Source: Spinactinospora alkalitolerans (lineage in GTDB: Bacteria; Actinomycetota; Actinomycetes; Streptosporangiales; Streptosporangiaceae). Taken from it: 64,000 nt of DNA. The position numbers and the translations under genes were made by a program. Where the stretch lies: contig NZ_JACCCC010000001.1 in the NCBI RefSeq assembly GCF_013408795.1, positions 6,138,001 to 6,202,000 of the forward strand. Direction: 5' to 3'. This document shows positions 55,630 through 63,310 of the stretch, piece by piece; position 1 is the stretch's first letter; the number at the start of each line of letters is the position of its first letter. Under the pieces are notes generated by a model that did no database searches, had not been told where the DNA came from, and was given only the letters and a program-made list of their open reading frames with translations.

Positions 55630-55665
55630 TATGTCATGCAACATGAAAACATGTTGATGCTGCAC
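55630..55665. promoter_or_regulatory. Degenerate operator C upstream of the TetR gene
   Basis: TATGTCATGCAACAT, six bases, ATGTTGATGCTGCAC. Inner arms AACAT/ATGTT keep the CAT-N6-ATG centre of sites A and B; outer right arm is weak. TTGACG precedes it at the same distance as the -35 of A and B. Confidence 0.55.
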
Positions 55666-55721
55666 CTGGAGTGGTTGGCTGGACTCGACTTGGAACACCA
55701 TCATGACTCTGGAGGCGGAGA

Positions 55722-56318
55722 GTGACCAATTCAGTGCCCTCTGACGTCGACCGCTTGATCGTTGACGGTTCAGGACGCCTCGACGTTGGCGGGGTGCGCA
55801 GACATCAGATCGTTATGGCCGTGCGTGAGCTCATTGCGACTGAAGGGGTAGGCGCCGTCACGATCGCGCGCATTGCGGCGGCCATGGGTACGTCGCGAGG
55901 AGTGGTGAACCACCACTTCAAAAACAAGGACGAGATCCTGCGCGCCGCCCTGCAGAGCGCAGTGCGGAATGCCAGCGCCGCCACCGATCAGATCGTGACG
56001 GAATCAGCAGACCTCGGCAGTGTCACCGCTCTAGTGGTCCGCCTCGCATCAACGGGTAGCGACTGGTGGCAGGTCTATATCGCGTTCTTGGCGGAGGCAA
56101 CCCACAACGAATTCGCCAAAGCGATGCTCCAAGAAACTGATCGGAACTTCCGCCGAAACCTCGGACGGACCCTTGGAGACGAAGCACGAGCAGCAGTCGT
56201 TCTGGCCCTGATGAAGGGCTTGGCGCTTCAGCGTGTGGCCGACGAGAGCTTCGATACAGAAGGCGCGCTCGCTGCCGCTTCTGAGTTGCTTGCGCCGTGG
56301 CGAGGCAACCCTTCCTAG
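55722..56318 (+). CDS. TetR-family regulator of the catabolic region
   Basis: 198 residues from GTG 55722 (GGAGGCGGA upstream). Helix-turn-helix AVTIARIAAAMGTSRGVVNHH, then FKNKDEILRAALQSAVRNA; the C-terminal domain is of the BetI-like kind (DWWQVYIAFLAEATHNEFAK). It sits at the edge of the region holding operators A, B and C, and is the best candidate to bind them. Confidence 0.85.
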   Translation: MTNSVPSDVDRLIVDGSGRLDVGGVRRHQIVMAVRELIATEGVGAVTIARIAAAMGTSRGVVNHHFKNKDEILRAALQSAVRNASAATDQIVTESADLGSVTALVVRLASTGSDWWQVYIAFLAEATHNEFAKAMLQETDRNFRRNLGRTLGDEARAAVVLALMKGLALQRVADESFDTEGALAAASELLAPWRGNPS

Positions 56319-56340
56319 TGCTGCAACGACAGGTTGCGAT

Positions 56341-56381
56341 GTGGTGGCCACACACGGTAGATGATCGTGTGTGGCCACCAC
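56341..56381. terminator. Perfect 16-bp inverted repeat after the TetR gene
   Basis: GTGGTGGCCACACACG pairs with CGTGTGTGGCCACCAC across a nine-base loop. A terminator, or the end of a mobile element. Confidence 0.5.
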
Positions 56382-56462
56382 TGATCTCGAGACTTGGTCT
56401 CGGTCCTTCTCCGAGTTCACCGCGTACCTCGCACCGCTTCGGCCGCATCGAGTCTCGCCACT
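56371..56462 (+). pseudogene. Possible N-terminal scrap of an IS701-like transposase
   Basis: Reads ATTDLETWSRSFSEFTAYLA then PLRPHRV, similar to the start of IS701-type transposases. Too short for certainty. Confidence 0.3.
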
Positions 56463-56533
56463 AGTGCTTGTATCGAAGTCGGATGTGATGTCCTACCTCG
56501 ACTGAGCACTGTCCGGCGTGTCGGTTCCCGGAA

Positions 56534-57071
56534 ATGAGCGAGGTCTCCGGTAAAGGGTTCATCGACCAAGAAGAACCTGAAGACCGGAGACCTCGTGCAC
56601 ACCCTTCGCGGGGCGGGCTGACCACGAAGCTGCACTTGGGCTGCGAGCAGGGACAAAAGCCACTGGCGATCGTGCTGACCGCGGGCCGGCGTGGCGACAG
56701 TCCGCAGTTCGTGCCGGTGCTGACCGGTGTCTGTGTGCCGCGGCCGACCGGTGGCCGGCCCCGTACCCGTCCCGATCGTGTCCTGGCAGATAAGGCGTAC
56801 ACGTCCAAGGCCAACCGGGCCCACCTGCGTCGCCGGGGGATCCGAGCGACCGTTCCGACCAAGGCAGACCAGGATGCGAATCGGCGTAAGAAGGGGGGCG
56901 AAGGGCGGTCGGCCACCGGCCTTTGACCGGGAGGTCTACAAGCAGCGTCACGCCGTGGAGTGCGGTATCAACCGACTCAAACGCCATCGCTGCGTGGCCC
57001 CCCGCTACGACAAGCTCGCTGTGCGATACGAGGCCACCGTCCACATCGCCGCGATCAACGAATGGCTCTGA
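56534..57071 (+). pseudogene. IS5-family transposase remnant
   Basis: The first frame gives [40 protein letters not shown]; after a frame change near 56905 comes [20 protein letters not shown] and [16 protein letters not shown]. One Asp (ADKAYTS) and the Glu (VECGIN) of the DDE triad are seen; the N-terminal third with the first Asp is missing. Confidence 0.7.
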
Positions 57072-57401
57072 CCGACTTCGACACAGGCCCCAGTAGTTCA
57101 CCGACCAGCCCCCGGGTCACCGCGACATCCCTCTTCTGCGGCTTCACCCACCGCACCAGCACATCCCGTCCGTCATCCATGACCTCTCCCAAGGACTTCC
57201 GAGCGTGACGACGCACACACGCCGCCGGAACACGCTCCATAACGTCTCTCGTAACGTTACAGAGCAAGTGATTCGCCAAGTTATATAGAGTTTTCTGGAG
57301 AACCGGTGCAAGACATGCGAGAGACTGAGCGCCCACCCCAGTGGCTGCTCCTGCCGGACGGGGCGCAGGGACGGACGGCTCACGCCGCACAGGAGGTGTC
57401 G

Positions 57402-58262
57402 ATGGTTAAGCGGCGCGGCCCCGTGGTGGGCCGGAGGAAACTCGGCAAGGCACTCCGCCGGCTGCGGGAGGCGGCCGACCTCAAAGGAGCCGACGTCGCC
57501 AGACAGCTGAAATGCGTGACGTCCCGGATATCGCGGATCGAAGGCGGCGACCTCGTCCCCAACCGGGACGACCTGCGGATCATGCTGGAGATGTACGGGG
57601 TCGAGGACGACTCCGAACGGCAGCTCCTCTTCGACCTCCTCACAGAGGCCAACCGCAAGGGCTGGTACGAGTCCTACGGGCGGATCATGCACCCGAAGTT
57701 CCAGGTGTACATCGGCCTGGAGACCGACGCCACCGCTCTCAACGCCTACGAGACGGTCTTCGTGCACGGCCTCTTGCAGACCAGCGCCTACGCCCACGCG
57801 ATCATCGACGCCACCATGCCGCGGGCCTATCCGGAAGAGGTCGACGAACTCTCCGAACTACGCGTCAAGCGCCAGGAGGCGCTCACCCGAAGCGACGATC
57901 CCCTCCAGCTCTGGGCCATCCTGGAGGAGGGAGCCATCCGTCGCCCCGTGGGCGGTTCGAGCACCATGCGCGCGCAGGTGGAGCACCTTCTCCAGGTCAC
58001 CGAACTGCCCAGCGTGCACGTCCAGATCATGCCGACCAGCGTCGGCGCGCACGCCGGGCTCTCCGGCCCCTTCACCATCATGGAGTTCGACCAGGAGATC
58101 CCCGACATCCTGTTCGTCGAGAGCCAGGGCGGCAACCTCTATCTGGAGAAACCGGCAGATTTACGGCGCTGTAAGCTGACCATGAACCTCCTGCGGGACA
58201 AGGCTGCGGCGACCGAGGAGTCGAGGCGCCTGCTCATGGAACTGGCGAAGGAGCACGAGTGA
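57402..58262 (+). CDS. XRE regulator with DUF5753 domain, second copy
   Basis: 286 residues from ATG 57402 with AGGAGGT upstream. HTH: LGKALRRLREAADLKGADVA, then SRISRIEGGDLVPNRDDLR; DUF5753: AYETVFVHGLLQTSAYAHAI and PSVHVQIMPTSVGAHAGLSG. Same length and architecture as the gene at 29137-29997 but clearly diverged. Overlaps the DUF397 gene by four bases (GTGA). Confidence 0.88.
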   Translation: MVKRRGPVVGRRKLGKALRRLREAADLKGADVARQLKCVTSRISRIEGGDLVPNRDDLRIMLEMYGVEDDSERQLLFDLLTEANRKGWYESYGRIMHPKFQVYIGLETDATALNAYETVFVHGLLQTSAYAHAIIDATMPRAYPEEVDELSELRVKRQEALTRSDDPLQLWAILEEGAIRRPVGGSSTMRAQVEHLLQVTELPSVHVQIMPTSVGAHAGLSGPFTIMEFDQEIPDILFVESQGGNLYLEKPADLRRCKLTMNLLRDKAAATEESRRLLMELAKEHE

Positions 58263-58652
58263 CCCACGCGCCCGAGCGGCCGGCCGACAAGCACACCGGT
58301 GAGGCCCCCAGCGCCTGGATCAAGTCCTCCTACAGCTCGGGCAGCGGACAAAGCTGCGTGCGCATCCGCTCGCCGCACAGCGGCGTGACCGAGATCGGCG
58401 ACAGCAAGAACCCTGACGGCCCCACGCTCACCGTCCCCAACCCCGACTGGGACGCCTTCCTCGACCAGGTGGCCGCTGGAGTCACCGAGTACTCAGGCCG
58501 ACTCCTGCCCCCTTCCTCCCGAGGGCGGCTTCATCCTCCGCGACACAGCGGCGTCAGCGACGCTGGCCTTCACACGAGCCGAGTGGGAGGCTTTCCGCTC
58601 CGGCGCGAAAGACGGGGAGCTACGCCCACTATCCCCTGCTCGATATCATTAG
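58259..58652 (+). pseudogene. Tandem DUF397 protein broken by a frameshift
   Basis: The first DUF397 unit (APSAWIKSSYSSGSGQSCVR, GDSKNPDGPTLTVPNPDWDA) is intact. Near 58510-58530 the frame changes; the other frame continues GGFILRDTAASATLAFTRAE then WEAFRSGAKDGEL, a second DUF397 end, to TAG at 58650. The unshifted frame runs to 58717 with unrelated residues. The first unit may still work. Confidence 0.65.
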
Positions 58653-58832
58653 CCTTTCCTGAACACTGCCGCTTTCGCCACCGAGAAGCAGGAGTTCTCG
58701 TAGGCAAGATTGCCTGAGTAACCTATCGACCGATACAGGCATCTCGCCTGAAGAAACTTTCCACTATAGGAATCACGCTCCTATGAACGGCACACCCCAA
58801 CCAGCCATCCATGGACGGCGATAACCTGCACA

Positions 58833-59351
58833 TCAAGCTGGATGGGCTTCCTTGTATCCCGAACTCCACAGGGTCACACTCGGGCCGCGGGACGACTGGT
58901 CCTCTTCGTCCAGATCAACGGACACCACAATATTGTGCTGAGGGTACCGCTGCTTCAAGACACCATTCCAGCACTCCCCTAGCGCTGCAGTGAGTTCGCG
59001 CTCGTCCATGTCGTCGAACGCGGGAGAGTCGGCGTTGACGAACAGCGACCACATAGCCGTCAGATTGACGGTCGCCTGCGTCGATACAATGTCATGTTCA
59101 CTCAGCCACTGATCGACGTTACTCTCCGAGAATCTGCGCTTGATGAATATTCCGCCACGGTACTCGACTGTCTCCGGGCAGAAGAGCCAAGATGACGCGA
59201 TCACGAACTTCACGCCCTCATCCTGGTCAAGGAAATTAAGGGGGTCTCCCCAGTTGGGGTCTCCAAGGGCCTCCCGAGCCCATTCCACTACAAACCGGGG
59301 GACCTTCCGCGGAAACCACCGCGGAGTTTCATGGTGTTCGAGTTTCGTCAT
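58833..59351 (-). CDS. Candidate immunity protein for the toxin-24-like toxin
   Basis: 172 residues, cytosolic, acidic at the C-terminus (VVSVDLDEEDQSS), more A/T-rich than its surroundings. Its ATG overlaps the toxin stop (ATGA, 59348-59351), so toxin and immunity are co-translated. No family recognised with confidence. Unrelated to the immunity protein at 30344-30769, as expected for unrelated toxin tips. Confidence 0.65.
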   Translation of the reverse strand: MTKLEHHETPRWFPRKVPRFVVEWAREALGDPNWGDPLNFLDQDEGVKFVIASSWLFCPETVEYRGGIFIKRRFSESNVDQWLSEHDIVSTQATVNLTAMWSLFVNADSPAFDDMDERELTAALGECWNGVLKQRYPQHNIVVSVDLDEEDQSSRGPSVTLWSSGYKEAHPA

Positions 59352-61261
59352 GGGATCTCACTTGGCTTGGCTGGACGTACCTGCCTCTGCCCCTCTAGGA
59401 ATATCCGGCCGTCCGGCTTGGGTTGGTTACGCTCGTAGTACACCACATGCGGAGTCGGGACGCCTCCATGCGCTCTCCCCTCCAAGTCAACTCGCTTGAT
59501 CGCCATACCATTGGCGTCGTAAACGATGTAGTTTGTCACGTTACCTGTCTGCGGATTACGGTTGTATAGCGTTCCATTCGCGGGGCCACCTTGCGCTGGG
59601 AACTTATTCTTACTTCTCCCCCTGCTTCCAGGTGGAGGCGTGTATTCCTGGCCATTATTGATCAGGGTACTTGCGGATGGAAGATTACTGTCATCCGGTA
59701 TCCACTTCTGAGCACCACTGCTCGTTACACATCTCTGCCCAGGCTTAAGAGGGCCTCCGCTGTTGTGTACGAGGAGGTCTGTCTTGCCGGCGGTGACGTG
59801 GTAGGTGTGCAGGTCGGCGATGGTGAGGTTGTGGACCTGCTGGTCTTGGACCGTCCAGGTTCGGGTTGCCTGGATCTGTACCCAGGTGCCGGCGCTGGTT
59901 TGCAGCCAGGTGCCGGGCTGGAGGTCGGCGGCCTCGATCCAGGCGCGGTATTGCGGGGCCCAGAAGGGGTGGGCATCAGTGGCGGTGACGGTGTCGGTGT
60001 GGCCGGAGTCGTCGGTGATGGTGAGTTGGACGAGGGTCTTCTCGCCGCCGCTGCCGATCAGGCGGGTGACCTGGCGGGGGCCGGTCTGGCCGGTGTCGGG
60101 GTCGGCGGCCAGCACCTCCTCACCCACCGCGATGTCTTCGATCGGGGCGGTGCTGCCGTCGGCGAGCAGGACCGGGGTGCCGGGAACGAAGCTGTTGGCG
60201 GCACAGTTGGGCACGTCAGCACCGTCATTGCTATCGCTGTCGCGGTCGCCGTCGTCGCTGCCGTCGCGGTCGTTGTCTGGTCGGGTGCCGGGGGGATCGC
60301 CGCCGGCCCGGGTGGTGGTGTCCTCGTCCGGTGGGTCGCCGTTGCCGTCTCGGTTCCGGGGCGCATTCGGGGCGTCGGGGGTTTCGGGGAGGCCTTTGAG
60401 GAACGTGCCGGTTTTGCCGAGGGTGCCGACCCCGGGGGCGAACATGGTGCCCAGGTTGTAGCCGCCGCGGGCGATCGCGGCATCCCATTCGCCGTCTCGG
60501 GCGTAGTCGACCACGTCCTCGTCGGCGATCATGCGGGTGTTGTTGCCGAGGCTGAAGGGCGAGTCCCACAGCGCGAACTCCCCGGTGTCCAAGGCCAGCC
60601 CGCCCAGCGCGCCGACCCGGTCGCCCTCATGCCAGCGCTGGGCAAAGGCCAGACCGTCCTCTTCGGCGCTGGTCTTGATCAGGTCGTAGGTGCCGGCCGC
60701 GGCCCCGGTGACGGTGTCGATCGGGTTCAGCGCGGTGTCGACGGTGTCGGCCACATCACGCTTGACGCCGCCCCAGATCCCCTCGCCAAGGATGTCGCCG
60801 GCGTGGTCGAGGAACCCCTCCTCCTCCTGGGGGCCGGGATCGGCCGGGGATTCGGACGGGGCGTCGTGGTCGGCGGGCTCCACCCCAGGAGAACCTTCGG
60901 AGTCCTCTCCGCCCTCCTGGCCTTCCTGGTTTCCCTGACTGGATGAGTCCTCGCCGCCAGGAGCCTGCCCTCCAGGGGCGTCACCGCCCGGGGGCGAGGA
61001 GGAACCGGAACCAGACGAGCCGTCCGGATCCGCAGAGCCGCCGCCACCGCCGCCGTCGGGAGTACCGGAGCCGTCGGCGGTCTCGATACCGGTGCCGTCG
61101 GCGGCGAACACCGAGGCCACCGCGCTCTCGATCCCGGACCGGATCATCTGCGGCAGGCCCGAGCCCAGCAGCACCGAGGCGATACCGGCCACCAGTAGAA
61201 CGACTGCGGTGTATTCGACAAAGGACGCGCCACGCTCGGGATCATGGATTCTTCGCAGCAC
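59348..61261 (-). CDS. Flp-pilin-like/Hint polymorphic toxin with toxin-24-like C-terminus
   Basis: 637 residues from GTG 61261. The architecture repeats that at 30779-32572: prepilin-like start (DPERG|ASFVEYTAVVLLV), acidic linker, helical domain, Hint domain ending VHN at 498-500. The tip (501-637) is different: TGNVTNYIVYDANGMAIKRV, DLEGRAHGGVPTPHVVYYER resembles the bacterial toxin-24 (Ntox24) family, a predicted RNase-like group. The shared front suggests the same export and release route; the pair with its own immunity gene suggests intercellular competition. Export route not proven. Confidence 0.8.
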   Translation of the reverse strand: MLRRIHDPERGASFVEYTAVVLLVAGIASVLLGSGLPQMIRSGIESAVASVFAADGTGIETADGSGTPDGGGGGGSADPDGSSGSGSSSPPGGDAPGGQAPGGEDSSSQGNQEGQEGGEDSEGSPGVEPADHDAPSESPADPGPQEEEGFLDHAGDILGEGIWGGVKRDVADTVDTALNPIDTVTGAAAGTYDLIKTSAEEDGLAFAQRWHEGDRVGALGGLALDTGEFALWDSPFSLGNNTRMIADEDVVDYARDGEWDAAIARGGYNLGTMFAPGVGTLGKTGTFLKGLPETPDAPNAPRNRDGNGDPPDEDTTTRAGGDPPGTRPDNDRDGSDDGDRDSDSNDGADVPNCAANSFVPGTPVLLADGSTAPIEDIAVGEEVLAADPDTGQTGPRQVTRLIGSGGEKTLVQLTITDDSGHTDTVTATDAHPFWAPQYRAWIEAADLQPGTWLQTSAGTWVQIQATRTWTVQDQQVHNLTIADLHTYHVTAGKTDLLVHNSGGPLKPGQRCVTSSGAQKWIPDDSNLPSASTLINNGQEYTPPPGSRGRSKNKFPAQGGPANGTLYNRNPQTGNVTNYIVYDANGMAIKRVDLEGRAHGGVPTPHVVYYERNQPKPDGRIFLEGQRQVRPAKPSEIP

Positions 61262-61262
61262 A
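59762..61262 (-). repeat. Long repeat, copy 2 (shared N-terminal and Hint region)
   Basis: Partner of 31103-32573; the slightly greater length comes from the linkers. Confidence 0.85.
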
Positions 61263-61389
61263 GGTATTCACCGGTTTGTCGAGGGGCGAAGACGGCAAGC
61301 CGGTCAACAGTAGTGAAACCATCACGCACAGCGATAGAGCCTCAAGGCCCAACCCTTACATCCCGATTGGGCCTGCGGGCCCAACCGCG

Positions 61390-61761
61390 CTACTGCGCGG
61401 CGCGCTCGGCGAAGAATCGCCGCGACGGCGCGCGCAGCACAAACACCAAGGTCAGGACCGGGATCAGCATCTGCGTGAACCCCTGGACGCCCTCGCTGAG
61501 GTTGCCCACCGCCAGAAACAGGTTCAACGCCTGCAGCACCACAATCGACCAGAACAGGACACGCCCGCCCTTGGGCAGCCGCAACCCGAACACCAGCGAC
61601 AGCACCCCGGGAAACACCGCCCACAGCAGCGCCCCGATCAGCGCATCGGTGACCGCCCCGGCCAGCACCAGCGCCGCCACCACCCCCACCGCCGACAACC
61701 CCGCCAACACGAACAGCAGGACCCGCACGACCTTCACATCAGGAGGCAACTCGCGCTTCAC
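61390..61761 (-). CDS. Four-helix membrane protein associated with the toxin, copy 2
   Basis: 123 residues from GTG 61761 (GGAG eight bases upstream), same length as copy 1 and near-identical: LLFVLAGLSAVGVVAALVL, ALLWAVFPGVLSLVFGLRLP, VLFWSIVVLQALNLFLAVGN. Conservation of gene, spacing and orientation next to both toxins indicates a functional link. No family recognised. Confidence 0.75.
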   Translation of the reverse strand: MKRELPPDVKVVRVLLFVLAGLSAVGVVAALVLAGAVTDALIGALLWAVFPGVLSLVFGLRLPKGGRVLFWSIVVLQALNLFLAVGNLSEGVQGFTQMLIPVLTLVFVLRAPSRRFFAERAAQ

Positions 61762-61853
61762 AACAAAGACTCCACGGCGCATAGGCAACGCAGGCAAACG
61801 TAGCGCAACCACAACCAACCGTGACCAAAAGGGCCGTATGGCTGAGCCGTCAT

Positions 61854-61985
61854 CTCATCGAGCTTTGACTACTGCGTTCGCGGGAGTGCTGCGGATCTCC
61901 AGAACTCAGACCTGCTGTGCCGCCGGCGCTACGCGCACTGCGACAGCTAACCCCTGCGCGGACCGATCGCCAAACATCAGTCAGG
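61854..61985. repeat. 132-base dispersed imperfect repeat, copy 2
   Basis: Matches 26867-26998 in the same orientation and equal length; stop codons in several frames argue against a gene. Confidence 0.65.
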
Positions 61986-62069
61986 CCCTGCCCGTGAGAA
62001 CTCCTTGCCGAGTGGTGATGGTGAAAGCTCCTTCGCGGTCGATGGTCTGTGCGAGGCGCTTCTCGACGC

Positions 62070-62215
62070 GGGCTAGATGTGCCGCCATCGACCAATCGGG
62101 GCGACTCGGTGCGGTGATCACCTCATCCTGGACGGCAAGCTCTCCGAAACCGGCCGCTGCGGCGAAACCAACGAGGCCGGCACGAGCGATGCGTGGTTCA
62201 ACGGCCTATCACCCA
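62070..62215 (+). pseudogene. IS5-type transposase scrap
   Basis: Reads DHLILDGKLSETGRCGETNE, then AGTSDAWFNG, similar to the central part (first DDE Asp) of IS5-family transposases. It overlaps the end of the NlpC/P60 gene by a few bases. Confidence 0.45.
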
Positions 62216-63258
62216 CTCGGTCGGACAGCTTGCGTGAACCGAGGTGTGTAGTAGTCGCTTTGGACGGGCTCGACTCGGACGGTCTTGCCTCTGGAGGGGG
62301 CGTTGATCATTTGGCCGTCGCCGATGTACATCGTGACGTGGCTGGGCGAGGGGCCTGATCCGGTGTCGTAGAAGAGCAGATCGTCGGGTTGGAGTTCGTT
62401 GAGGGAGACGGGGGTTCCGATGCGGGCCTGGTCAGTGGTGACGCGGGGGATGTCTACTCCGGCGGCCTCCCAGGCCTTCATGGTCAGGCCGGAGCAGTCG
62501 AAGCCGGCGGGGCCCACGCCGCCCCAGATGTAGGGCTTGCCGACCTGGGCCAGGGCCCATTGCGCGGCTGTGCGTCCGGCCCGGCTTCCGCCGCGGCCGA
62601 CCGCTGCCGTCGGGGCAGGGAGGGCGTCGAACCGGTCGATCTCGGCGAGGACGTCTTCGACGTAGGCGCGGGAGGGGTTGTAGCGGAAGAGTGTGGCGTC
62701 GAGCTGGTCGCGGTCGGTGAAGTCGACGGGGCCGCCTCCGGCGGTGAGGCAGAGGTGGCGGGCGCTGGCCAGCGCGGAGTCGTAGACGTTGTGCGGGTCG
62801 GCGGTGCCGTCGCCGTCGCCGTCGGCGCCGTAGGTGTCCCAGCCCGACGGCAGGTGCTGGTTGGGGCCCACGGCGCGGTCGTATTCGGTGTCGTTGTCCC
62901 AGCGTCCGCCGTCGGTGTCGTGGTGCGGGGTGGTGTTGCCGCCGTTGCCGGTGCCGTCCAGGCGCGGGCCGATCACCGGCGGGTCGACGTCGCCGCGCGC
63001 GTCGATGGTGCGGCCGGCGAGCAGGTCGGATTCGATGGAGCCGATGCCGGCCAGGATCTGCCAGCGCATCCCGGTGCACCGGGGGTGCATGCCCTCCAGC
63101 GCGGCGGCCGCGCGCACGTAGGCGTCCAGGAGCACATCCGGGATGCCTTCGACGTGGGCGGGGGCCAGGCTACGGGGAGAGCTTCCAGCCAGGGCCGCGC
63201 CGACGAGCACCGGGAAGAGCAGGAGCGCGGCCGCCCCGGCGATCGCTGCCTTGACCAC
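62209..63258 (-). CDS. Transglycosylase-like / NlpC-P60 cell-wall hydrolase of an ICE
   Basis: 349 residues. An N-terminal membrane/signal segment (AAIAGAAALLLFPVLVGAAL) precedes a lysozyme-like domain with Glu in ILAGIGSIESDLL and a C-terminal NlpC/P60 peptidase with Cys in GPAGFDCSGLTMKAW and His in SPSHVTMYIGDG. Such bifunctional enzymes open the wall for conjugative type IV secretion in actinobacterial integrative elements. The neighbour upstream is a replication-relaxation protein, supporting that context. Confidence 0.85.
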   Translation of the reverse strand: MVKAAIAGAAALLLFPVLVGAALAGSSPRSLAPAHVEGIPDVLLDAYVRAAAALEGMHPRCTGMRWQILAGIGSIESDLLAGRTIDARGDVDPPVIGPRLDGTGNGGNTTPHHDTDGGRWDNDTEYDRAVGPNQHLPSGWDTYGADGDGDGTADPHNVYDSALASARHLCLTAGGGPVDFTDRDQLDATLFRYNPSRAYVEDVLAEIDRFDALPAPTAAVGRGGSRAGRTAAQWALAQVGKPYIWGGVGPAGFDCSGLTMKAWEAAGVDIPRVTTDQARIGTPVSLNELQPDDLLFYDTGSGPSPSHVTMYIGDGQMINAPSRGKTVRVEPVQSDYYTPRFTQAVRPSG

Positions 63259-63310
63259 GCTGCTCCCCTTCTTCCTGCTCTTCCCCCGCTTCCTGCAGCA
63301 ACCCGATGGT

